A stretch of 64,000 bases of DNA from Irineochytrium annulatum. Taxonomy: Eukaryota; Chytridiomycota; Chytridiomycetes; Chytridiales; Chytridiaceae. The notes beneath the pieces were generated by a model. It had not been told where the DNA came from and did not search any database. It worked only from the letters and a program-made list of their open reading frames with translations. How positions within the stretch are numbered: position 1 is the stretch's first letter; the number at the start of each line of letters is the position of its first letter. The translations under genes and the position numbers were made by a program. Positions 17,310-24,710 of this stretch are shown one piece after another. The stretch is from the NCBI GenBank assembly GCA_027600665.1, contig JADGJL010000005.1, positions 154,656 to 218,655 on the forward strand, written 5' to 3'.

Positions 17310-18257
17310 TCATAATTCCAACTGTTGATCGCTGAGCCAGTGATGAAACCCACCTTGGAGGAGCCGTTTCTTCCGTTGTGTAATGTCCTGAACGGCTTGT
17401 ACTAAAGTGCTGCATAAATAAGAATCAAACACCTCGAGATGCGATATCCCTAAGTTAGACGATGTTAATGTACGATTATAGTGAAATGCAATGTCTACAT
17501 AAGAGTTCATGAGTTGAGTGTTGTATACATTGTCATGTATACGTTCGCTAAGAGGATGAGCGGGATAGTTGTGATTCAGTGCTGCGGATATGTGGGAGAG
17601 GTAGCTGTTGTAGTTTCCATGCACAGCATCTTGATGCGTATCTGTGAAGTCATCGGTCATCTGGAGTGTCATGAGTGTAATGTTGATGGCAGAACATACC
17701 GGGATGATCCGCTCGGATTGATTCAACAGAAGGAGTGCACCCGTAGCTCCGATGAGTAGAGGGGCAGCCTTTTGCGCAATCAACAAGGGATTCTGTTGAA
17801 AATAATCAATGAAATGCTCACCCGTAACACTCACGGCCCAATCCACTACATATTGTCTGAAATAGATCCAGAACGTGGAGGAAAGATCGAATAATGCCGA
17901 GTAAGATTGAAGTGCATCCATGTAATATAAATTGCCCAGGGACAACTTCAGAGCGGCATTCTCCGGTTGTTCATCCATCACGTCGTCCTGATTCAGAAAA
18001 TATAACATGTGAATCAGACAGGCTGTACTTAATTGGTGTGCTTTCTCCTGAGGCAGTTGATCCGAGTACTGCATCCAAAGTGGGATGATATACCCGATAT
18101 AACTGTGCCCCGAATCTCGTAACAGGGGATTAACCGAATGAAGTTGCTCCAATGCATGTCCTGACAAGGGTTCGGGATATTCCCGTACGAGTTGTTCCGC
18201 TGAAGCAAAAACGACCTCCAGATCGGAGCTAAACGGATCTAACCAATCTTTCCGCAT
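17310..18257 (-). CDS. class 1 isoprenoid biosynthesis-fold enzyme (ComQ-like)
   Basis: The 315-residue, mostly helical protein carries two Asp-rich motifs at the spacing of all-trans prenyl transferases. The first is QDDVMDE (Asp91, Asp92, Asp95). The second is TDDFTDTHQDAVHGNYNSYL (Asp202, Asp203, Asp206), like the DDxxD of polyprenyl synthases and ComQ. These bind magnesium and a prenyl diphosphate. Length is close to ComQ (about 300). The ATG at 18257 follows AGGAAGGAC, and a TATACT -10 lies 70 bases upstream, so the open frame reaching back to 18548 is not the start. The NHLP peptide gene follows directly. I infer peptide prenylation. A small-molecule terpene synthase is the alternative. 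Confidence 0.6.
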   Translation of the reverse strand: MRKDWLDPFSSDLEVVFASAEQLVREYPEPLSGHALEQLHSVNPLLRDSGHSYIGYIIPLWMQYSDQLPQEKAHQLSTACLIHMLYFLNQDDVMDEQPENAALKLSLGNLYYMDALQSYSALFDLSSTFWIYFRQYVVDWAVSVTGEHFIDYFQQNPLLIAQKAAPLLIGATGALLLLNQSERIIPVCSAINITLMTLQMTDDFTDTHQDAVHGNYNSYLSHISAALNHNYPAHPLSERIHDNVYNTQLMNSYVDIAFHYNRTLTSSNLGISHLEVFDSYLCSTLVQAVQDITQRKKRLLQGGFHHWLSDQQLEL

Positions 18258-18324
18258 CGTTACGTCTCGTCCTTCCTGCGATAAGGTGGTCCAGGACTGT
18301 TCGACTGAATCATGAAGTACATTC

Positions 18325-18330
18325 AGTATA
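18325..18330 (-). promoter_or_regulatory. -10 element of the isoprenoid enzyme/peptide operon
   Basis: TATACT on the minus strand lies about 70 bases before the ATG at 18257. The -35 position (18348-18353) reads TATTTT, a poor match, so an activator may be needed. Confidence 0.4.
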
Positions 18331-18360
18331 GCTGAAATAAACTGAAAAAAATAGGATTTT

Positions 18361-18376
18361 TTGTGATCAATTGTGA
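18361..18376. promoter_or_regulatory. TTGTGA direct repeat, possible activator site
   Basis: TTGTGA occurs at 18361-18366 and again at 18371-18376, one helical turn apart. It lies immediately upstream of the weak -35 of the minus-strand operon and within the shared upstream region of the plus-strand secreted protein gene. Functional role is inference. Confidence 0.3.
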
Positions 18377-18476
18377 GAAAAATGATGACTTTTTGTATTT
18401 TATGGCATAAAAAAGTGGATTTTAGGCTCAAACTAGGAAGGTACAGAGATTTCGACATCGGAAAGGCGGCAGAAAA

Positions 18477-19214
18477 ATGAACTTGAAATGGAAAACATGG
18501 ATGGCAGCCGGATTGGCAGCCGTAGTTATAACAGTAGCAACAGGACATGTAGCATTCGCTGATTCAACGGCTCGGGCTGAGGAATATGGTGGTGCATCAA
18601 AAACTTCTTCCTCCGGCAAACCAGCGAAGCCATGCATGCAGGCAGGACACGGTCTGTTCATGATTGGTGAAACGGCAGACTTGCTTGGCATTGGACTTCG
18701 GGATCTGAAAGAACAGATGGAACTTGGCAAGACGTTGTCCCAGATTGCGAAAGAGCGTAAGGGACTTAGTGAGGAGCAGTTATTGCAGAAGTTGAAGCCT
18801 ACACTTGCACAGCGTCTGGATCAAGCAGTAGAAGAGGGGTGTCTCACCAAGGATCAGGCTGCAGCCACGAAGGCGGACATGGATACCAAGTTAAAAAAGG
18901 TCATCAATACCCCGCTGCGTGATTTGCGGCGTGAATTTGCCCACCATGGCAAACGTCCCATGGTGGATAAAGGCGAAATTGCCCGGTTTATTGGAGTCAC
19001 CCCTGCTCAACTTCATGAACAGCTTCAGGGAGGGAAATCCTTGGCTGAGATTGCTCAGGCAAAAGGCATTAGCGAAACACAGCTGGTTAACAAGCTGAAA
19101 GAACAATTAACAGGTGATCTGAAGAGATTTGTGAATCAGAAGGGCAACGTACATCCAGCCCCAGGTCCCCAGGAACCTGTTCCGGGACGATCAACGTCGA
19201 GCGAAGCAAAATAA
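18477..19214 (+). CDS. secreted protein with two internal helical repeats
   Basis: The 245-residue protein has a signal peptide (about residues 1-28, cleaved near AFA-DS). Two related helical repeats follow: DLLGIGLRDLKEQMELGKTL with SQIAKERKGL (about 66-125), and RFIGVTPAQLHEQLQGGKSL with AEIAQAKGIS (about 165-220). Both follow the pattern xLGI-xxLxxQLxxGKxLxxIAxxxG, seen in many secreted Bacillales proteins of unknown function. The C-terminus is Pro-rich. Ribosome site GGAAAGGCGG. It is divergent from the isoprenoid enzyme gene and shares its 220-base upstream region. It ends in a strong terminator. Function unknown. Confidence 0.65.
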   Translation: MNLKWKTWMAAGLAAVVITVATGHVAFADSTARAEEYGGASKTSSSGKPAKPCMQAGHGLFMIGETADLLGIGLRDLKEQMELGKTLSQIAKERKGLSEEQLLQKLKPTLAQRLDQAVEEGCLTKDQAAATKADMDTKLKKVINTPLRDLRREFAHHGKRPMVDKGEIARFIGVTPAQLHEQLQGGKSLAEIAQAKGISETQLVNKLKEQLTGDLKRFVNQKGNVHPAPGPQEPVPGRSTSSEAK

Positions 19215-19254
19215 AGAAGCGTGTCTCCATCAGGGGACGCGCTTCTTTATTTTA
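19208..19254. terminator. bidirectional terminator
   Basis: AAATAAAGAAGCGTGTCTCC pairs with GGGGACGCGCTTCTTTATTT between two convergent genes. Confidence 0.85.
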
Positions 19255-20505
19255 AAACGGCTCACTTGTTCCCGGACTGCGAGTTGCACCGGGTGAGGGG
19301 GTTCGCTCAGGTAAATTTCTTTTGTCCACAGCGCCAGCTGAATCCGGGGTTGAACGTGGTTTGCGCATTAACCCTACGGTGAAACGTGAGCCAGGAAGTT
19401 TGGAGAGTGCCCAGCTGATTGCAAGAGCAATACTAACCGTAACAAGGAACGATAGCAGTGTTACAGGCAGATGCCATCCACTGAGTTGGAGCGGTCTGGT
19501 TACGTAAGCGATCGCGTAGATCACCAGCGCATGAACCAGATATCCACCAAACGAATAACGGCCAATCCAGGCTAATAGGCGCTGAAACCATGTGTCTTTG
19601 CTCCGCATCAGTACAAGGAAACCATACATCATAAGCATCTGGGCCATAATGATCAGAAATGTGGTTGGTTTCAAATAGGTGGAGATATTCAGATTAACAA
19701 CATCCCCGGACCCGCGAAGCACATCGTAACCCAGCCATATATACATCACTATAAACAGACAGATGGTCCATGGCAGTAACTTGGTGGTCCAACTTCTCCA
19801 GCTATCGACTGACCAGGCACATACGGCACCCAGTAAAAAGTAGAACCAGTACATCACCCATGAATAGGAGCGATACTGCAGCAACGTTGACCATGGCTCA
19901 GACATGGATTCTGTCCAGCCCCCCATATTGTAGTAGGACCATTTCATAAGCAGGGCGTAGAGTGCAGATGCAAAGAGAATTAGTGTCACAATAACTTGCA
20001 TTGGCGTGAAACGTATGACGTTTTGGATACGCTTCTGAATGGCTTTTGCTCCTGTCCAAAACAGGGGGAACAGAATATAGAACTGAAACACCATAATGAC
20101 AAACCAGAGATGATATCCGGTCTGTGGTAGAAACAGTTCACGAACCAGACTGCGCATATCTGGTATGCCACTGGCCCAGAACGCAGGGGTAAAAATTCGG
20201 ACAGCAAGCCAATAGATGAGTGTCCATACCACAAACGGCATATAGATATCGCCAAATCGCTTTCGAATGAAGCGAGGGTATTCCGGTTTGGTGTTATGGT
20301 GATGGTAAAACAACATGACTCCCGACAGAAATACAAATGTTGGCGTACCAAAACGGGTCAGATGATAAATCATAGTCAGCATAATGGAATCGGGTTGTTC
20401 AATATCGGCGCGATAGATATACTCGGCGATATTATGCTGCATGACGATCGCCAGAAAGGCAATGCCACGCAGTTCGGTCCATTCCGCTATTCGCGGTTTT
20501 TTCAC
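19252..20505 (-). CDS. acyltransferase 3 family membrane protein
   Basis: The 417-residue protein has about ten membrane helices. The family start pattern is present: EWTELRGIAFLAIVMQHN, where the His is the conserved catalytic residue, and RFGTPTFVFLSGVMLFYHHH with RKRFGDIYMPFVVW. Such proteins O-acetylate or otherwise acylate surface polysaccharides and lipids. The start is a GTG after GGGAGGA. The last 40 residues are a Pro/Ser/Thr-rich cytoplasmic tail. It is not clustered with polysaccharide synthesis genes, so the target is unknown. Confidence 0.9.
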   Translation of the reverse strand: MKKPRIAEWTELRGIAFLAIVMQHNIAEYIYRADIEQPDSIMLTMIYHLTRFGTPTFVFLSGVMLFYHHHNTKPEYPRFIRKRFGDIYMPFVVWTLIYWLAVRIFTPAFWASGIPDMRSLVRELFLPQTGYHLWFVIMVFQFYILFPLFWTGAKAIQKRIQNVIRFTPMQVIVTLILFASALYALLMKWSYYNMGGWTESMSEPWSTLLQYRSYSWVMYWFYFLLGAVCAWSVDSWRSWTTKLLPWTICLFIVMYIWLGYDVLRGSGDVVNLNISTYLKPTTFLIIMAQMLMMYGFLVLMRSKDTWFQRLLAWIGRYSFGGYLVHALVIYAIAYVTRPLQLSGWHLPVTLLSFLVTVSIALAISWALSKLPGSRFTVGLMRKPRSTPDSAGAVDKRNLPERTPSPGATRSPGTSEPF

Positions 20506-20591
20506 ATGTAATCCTCCCTCCAGGAACCGGAGTTCATCATATAAGGGTACCTGTTAAACATTAAGGCTGCATTAAATGGGGAAAATAGGTA

Positions 20592-20625
20592 CAAAAGAAG
20601 ACGGCCGAAGCCGTCTTCTTTTGTG
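20592..20625 (-). terminator. terminator of the LCP gene
   Basis: CAAAAGAAGACGGC and GCCGTCTTCTTTTG form a 14-bp stem with a four-base loop, downstream of the minus-strand LCP gene. Confidence 0.85.
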
Positions 20626-20689
20626 GGTATTAAACTGAAATATACGTTGTTTAATAATCGCTTCATTTTCAACTCTGACTCTGTTATTC

Positions 20690-21685
20690 TCAGTTCTGTT
20701 CATCTGATGATGGAGACTCCGAGGGCGCAGCATCTTCTTCAAACAGTTTCTGAATATAGGACTGGAGTTTGCTTACATCGACACCCAGCACCTGAGCGGA
20801 ACCGACCAGTTCATTGGTGAGCAGCTTGTTCGGTGGAATCTGCTGCTGGTCTATTTCGTTCGCATGGATATCGAAGCCAAGGGACGCCAGTTTCAACATC
20901 TGGGTCGGACTAAGATCCGTCTCTATGTAAGGTGCGATCGCTTCCAGGATATCCGGGATTTTGAAGAGCGAAGTGGTACTCTGCATCTTTTTGGCCAGTT
21001 CGGTCATGAAGATTCGCTGCCGTTCGGTACGGGTGAAATCCGAGGTAGCATCATGGCGGAAACGAACATATTGAAGGGCTGTTTTGCCATCCATATGCTG
21101 CAATCCCTTTTTTAAATCGATGTCATACATATGTTTATCCGCTTTACTGGTGTAATACATATCTTTCTCAACATCAATCTCAATACCACCTACCGCATCA
21201 ACGAGTGCCATGAAGCCTGTAAAGTCCGTGTACACATAATGCTGAATGGGAATACCGAGCAGATCACTGACGGTTTGTTTGGTCAGCTCTGCACCTCCGT
21301 AGGAAAAGGCTGCATTGAGCCTGCTCTTTCCATGACCGGGGATTGCGACATAGGTATCTCGCAGTACGGAGAATAGATGGGCTTTCTTCGTGACGGGATC
21401 AATAGAAGCGACCATGACCGAGTCCGAGCGTCCCGCATCGTCACCCCTTGAATCTCCGCCAAGCAGCAGAATGTTCACCCGTTCCTGGCCCTCCCATCTG
21501 GGAATCGTTGTCGTTTGGGTATCTGAGTCGCTGTCTGTGCCAGATGAGGAAGCGTCGGATGAAGTCCCGGAAGTGGTTGAGATGCTATTGGCAAAATGAA
21601 CAATCGAATATCCGTAATATACAACGACCCCTGTGACAGCAAGCATCAGGGTCAGGGCTGTACCCCATAACCATTTTTTAAGCAT
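20690..21685 (-). CDS. LytR-CpsA-Psr (LCP) family wall polymer ligase
   Basis: The 331-residue protein has one N-terminal membrane anchor (about 4-26), a Ser/Thr/Asp-rich spacer, then the LCP catalytic domain. Motifs are ILLLGGDSRGDDAGRSDSVM, FSVLRDTYVAIPGHGKSRLN, a GGIEIDV strand and QYVRFRHDATSDFTRTERQR, with the conserved Asp and Arg residues that hold the polyprenyl phosphate head. LCP enzymes move teichoic-acid-type polymers from undecaprenyl carrier to peptidoglycan outside the cell. The start at 21685 follows AAAGGTGA and precedes the membrane anchor. An in-frame extension of 32 codons is not supported. Divergent from the PAP2 gene. Confidence 0.92.
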   Translation of the reverse strand: MLKKWLWGTALTLMLAVTGVVVYYGYSIVHFANSISTTSGTSSDASSSGTDSDSDTQTTTIPRWEGQERVNILLLGGDSRGDDAGRSDSVMVASIDPVTKKAHLFSVLRDTYVAIPGHGKSRLNAAFSYGGAELTKQTVSDLLGIPIQHYVYTDFTGFMALVDAVGGIEIDVEKDMYYTSKADKHMYDIDLKKGLQHMDGKTALQYVRFRHDATSDFTRTERQRIFMTELAKKMQSTTSLFKIPDILEAIAPYIETDLSPTQMLKLASLGFDIHANEIDQQQIPPNKLLTNELVGSAQVLGVDVSKLQSYIQKLFEEDAAPSESPSSDEQN

Positions 21686-21793
21686 AATCTTCACCTTTCT
21701 ATGTTTGAACTGATATGTAACCCAAACTAGTTTAACAAAAAGAAAGTAAAATGTCCTCTTTGATTTCGTAACTTCGGTCAATGTGAGGATTGT

Positions 21794-21822
21794 TTGACAA
21801 ATAGTTAGTGACTATTTAATAT
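21794..21822 (+). promoter_or_regulatory. sigma-A promoter of the PAP2 phosphatase gene
   Basis: TTGACA at 21794-21799, 17 bases, TAATAT at 21817-21822: a near-consensus promoter 48 bases before the start. Confidence 0.65.
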
Positions 21823-21869
21823 GTAAAAAATAATCTTGTTGTGTGTAATGGAGGTATTAAAAGCCAGTT

Positions 21870-22421
21870 ATGAATCAATCCGTATTTCATTGGATTAATC
21901 AGTTTGCAGACCAAATTCCATTTCTGGACTGGTTTATGATTACATCATCGGAGTATGCGGTCTGGGTTATGATTGCACTACTCGTTATTGTATGGTTTCT
22001 TGGCGATCCATCCAAACAGCGTATCGTTTTCTATGCTTGCGTGGCATCCATTGCAGCGTTAGTTCTGGCGAAATGGGGCATATCACCTGCGGTCGGCCAT
22101 CCAAGACCTTTTGTGGAGGGAAACGTACATCAACTGGTTGCCCATGTACCTGACCCATCTTTTCCAAGTAAGCATGCCTCCTTTGTATTTGCTCTCGCGG
22201 CTGCTTCATTCTTTATTGGGCGTCGCTTGGGGTTATGGATGCTATTGCTTGCTGTGTTGACAGGGGTGTCTCGTATATACGTTGGTGTGCATTATCCAGG
22301 AGATATTCTGGGAGGATTCCTTCTCGGTAGTCTGCTTAGTGTGGTTCTGATTACAACCCGCAATTATACCAAGTCGATACCTGACTTCTTTATTAACATA
22401 CACCGGCGTGTTTTTGGTTAG
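21870..22421 (+). CDS. PAP2 family undecaprenyl-diphosphatase (BcrC type)
   Basis: The 183-residue membrane protein has the three-part PAP2 signature: KWGISPAVGHPRP (K-x6-RP), PSKH in place of the usual PSGH, and SRIYVGVHYPGD (SR-x5-H-x3-D), with the two catalytic His residues. The N-terminus HWINQFADQIPFLDWFM is typical of BcrC/YwoA. It dephosphorylates undecaprenyl diphosphate outside the membrane, recycling the lipid carrier for wall synthesis, and gives bacitracin tolerance in relatives. It is divergent from the LCP gene, which uses the same carrier. GGAGGT lies 14 bases before the ATG, a little far. Confidence 0.9.
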   Translation: MNQSVFHWINQFADQIPFLDWFMITSSEYAVWVMIALLVIVWFLGDPSKQRIVFYACVASIAALVLAKWGISPAVGHPRPFVEGNVHQLVAHVPDPSFPSKHASFVFALAAASFFIGRRLGLWMLLLAVLTGVSRIYVGVHYPGDILGGFLLGSLLSVVLITTRNYTKSIPDFFINIHRRVFG

Positions 22422-22467
22422 CGATTGAAAGAAATGTCTAGTGAATAGATGGTAGTTATTATTATTG

Positions 22468-22517
22468 AAAGAAGTCTCGTATCTCTGGTTTTTCCAAAGA
22501 TGGGAGGCTTCTTTTGC
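22468..22517 (+). terminator. terminator after the PAP2 gene
   Basis: AAAGAAGTCTCGTATCT pairs, with a few G-U pairs, with AGATGGGAGGCTTCTTT, then T-rich sequence. Confidence 0.65.
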
Positions 22518-22640
22518 TTTATTTTCGAAGTTACATGAAATTTGTAGAAATTGAATTCTGACATCTACAATTCATGACTAGAGGTGACGATATATTATTC
22601 ATATGCATTAGTTTATGCGCTAAGTTGAGGAGTGGGGAAT

Positions 22641-24377
22641 GTGGAAGACACGCGGGGGAATATGTTGGGGAAATTGAGGTTAACGATTCGAGGCAAGTTA
22701 TTGACTGGTTTTCTGGCAGTCGTAATTCTGCTGGTTTTTGTAAGTGGCTACGCATTAGTCCAGATTCATAGTATGTCTGGCAAGGCGAATGAAGTGGATC
22801 AGACCTGGATGCCGAGTGTGAGCTTACTGGGAAAGATGAATGGTGATATTTCCGATGTAGAGCGTTTGGCTCTGGGAATCATCGTTGAACAGAACGAAGA
22901 TGAGTCGGCTAAGATGAACGAAGCGCTACAGTTGCTGCTTACCAAGATTGAAGATGAGCGTAAACAGTTACAAACGTTGATTGCAAACAACGATGCAGCG
23001 CTTAAGCTCTATAATGATTTTAGTACGAATTATGATGCTTATGTAGCGAAAATGCCGGCATTTATCGAATTTGGTTTGAACAACAATTATGATGAGTCTA
23101 GTCGTTTACACACAGAGGCTTATCCGATGTGGTACACAGCAAATGACTCTATCACCAAGTTAATTAATTTGGGCAATGAAGGATCGGATGCTGCAACAAA
23201 TGAGTCTGTTTTGCTTGCGGAAAATACATTTAATGTAATTTTGGCTGTTACAATTTTTGCCTTCCTGGTTGCGATGTTCATTGCCTTCTTCATTGCAAGC
23301 ATCATCTCACGTCCAATCAAAAAGATGAATGAAGCTGCCATGGCAATAGCAAGTGGTGATCTGACAGGCGAGAAAATTGTACTGAAGAATAAGGATGAAT
23401 TAGGCACGTTGGCTAATTCCTTTAATACCATGTCGGGTAATCTGCGCGAGATGATTGAATCGGTATCAATGACTTCCGAGCAGGTAGCTGCTTCATCGGA
23501 AGAGCTTCTTGCAAGTGCGGAGCAGAATACCCAAGCTTCGGAACAGATCTCCCAAACGGTAGAGGAATTGGCTGTGGGTACGTCCGATCAGGTCGATATT
23601 GTGAAGCGTTCTTCACAGGCGATGAATGAGATGGCTCTCGGGTCGGAGCAGATTGCTGAGCTTGCCCAGAGTGTATCTGTATCTGCTGTGGATGCGGCGA
23701 ATCAATCTTCCGAAGGGAACATGATCATTCAGCAAGCGGTTGAACAGATGGGTTCTGTTCGAAATTCCATTGCTTCACTTACAGAGTTGGTAACAGGGCT
23801 GGGGGAACGTTCAGCAGAGATTGGAACCATTACCGAGGTAATCAACAACATTGCCCGGCAGACCAATCTGCTTGCACTGAATGCAGCCATTGAAGCCGCA
23901 CGAGCAGGAGAGCATGGACGTGGTTTTGCTGTAGTTGCAGGAGAAGTGCGTAAGCTTGCTGAGGAATCTTCCACATCAGCCCAACGGATTACGGATCTCG
24001 TTCAGTTGATTCAGAAAGATACCGATCATGCTGTTCAGGCAGTCAAAGTGAACAGCAGTGAGACGGAAGCAGGAATCGAGATGGTTACTGCGGCAGGGCA
24101 AGCGTTCGAGCAGATCTCGGATGCGGTTAACAAAGTAGCGGGTGAAATTCAAGAAGTATCCGCTGGTTCAGAAGAAATGTCAGCGAGTACGACTGAAGTC
24201 GTAGGCTATGTAAGTCAGATCTCCAACATCGCCGGAGAGGCAGCAGGCGGGGTTCATAATGTGTCTGCCGCAACTCAACAGCAGTTGGCTTCCATGGAAG
24301 AGATCGCTTCATCCGCAGGTTCATTATCCAAAATGGCTGAAGAACTGCAGGAGCAGATTAACAAGTTCAAAGTATAA
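22641..24377 (+). CDS. methyl-accepting chemotaxis protein with four-helix sensor domain
   Basis: The 578-residue protein has a first membrane helix (about 18-38) and a helical outside domain of about 150 residues of the 4HB_MCP type. A second helix follows (about 195-217), then HAMP ([19 protein letters not shown]) and a signalling domain with the hairpin tip [20 protein letters not shown] and a Glu/Gln-rich methylation region. The GTG at 22641 follows TTGAGGAG by eight bases; an ATG at 22662 is possible. A weak sigma-D-like sequence (ACAA, 15 bases, GACGATAT at 22586-22593) precedes it. A strong terminator follows. Ligand unknown. Confidence 0.9.
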   Translation: MEDTRGNMLGKLRLTIRGKLLTGFLAVVILLVFVSGYALVQIHSMSGKANEVDQTWMPSVSLLGKMNGDISDVERLALGIIVEQNEDESAKMNEALQLLLTKIEDERKQLQTLIANNDAALKLYNDFSTNYDAYVAKMPAFIEFGLNNNYDESSRLHTEAYPMWYTANDSITKLINLGNEGSDAATNESVLLAENTFNVILAVTIFAFLVAMFIAFFIASIISRPIKKMNEAAMAIASGDLTGEKIVLKNKDELGTLANSFNTMSGNLREMIESVSMTSEQVAASSEELLASAEQNTQASEQISQTVEELAVGTSDQVDIVKRSSQAMNEMALGSEQIAELAQSVSVSAVDAANQSSEGNMIIQQAVEQMGSVRNSIASLTELVTGLGERSAEIGTITEVINNIARQTNLLALNAAIEAARAGEHGRGFAVVAGEVRKLAEESSTSAQRITDLVQLIQKDTDHAVQAVKVNSSETEAGIEMVTAAGQAFEQISDAVNKVAGEIQEVSAGSEEMSASTTEVVGYVSQISNIAGEAAGGVHNVSAATQQQLASMEEIASSAGSLSKMAEELQEQINKFKV

Positions 24378-24473
24378 TCATTAAGATGTTTGGATACCTA
24401 AGGGTAGAAGAATATACAGACGGAATGGTCAGAATGCCATTTAATTTGTGGTATTGATTATAGCAAGGGCGAG

Positions 24474-24519
24474 AAGCTGTTTCTCTAACGCGTATATGGG
24501 TTAGAGAAACAGCTTTTTT
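24474..24519 (+). terminator. strong terminator after the chemoreceptor gene
   Basis: AAGCTGTTTCTCTAAC pairs with GTTAGAGAAACAGCTT, followed by T run. Confidence 0.9.
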
Positions 24520-24710
24520 GTCGTTTGACGCAGACTAGGTCACAACAATGTTATTTCAGAAGTCACCAACGCTTATATAGCTAGTAAAACAAACGGCTAT
24601 AATGGTAATTAATGGTGGAACTTACACTCAAATACACCATGGAGAGGAGCGATATAAACTTGCAGTCCAGAGTAATGCATAAGGAATATTCATGAAGAGG
24701 AGATGAATAG

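Noticed and set aside
18258..18548. N-terminal extension of the isoprenoid-type enzyme
   Set aside because: The frame is open back to 18548, but it crosses the -10 element at 18325 and overlaps the divergent secreted protein. The ATG at 18257 has the ribosome site.
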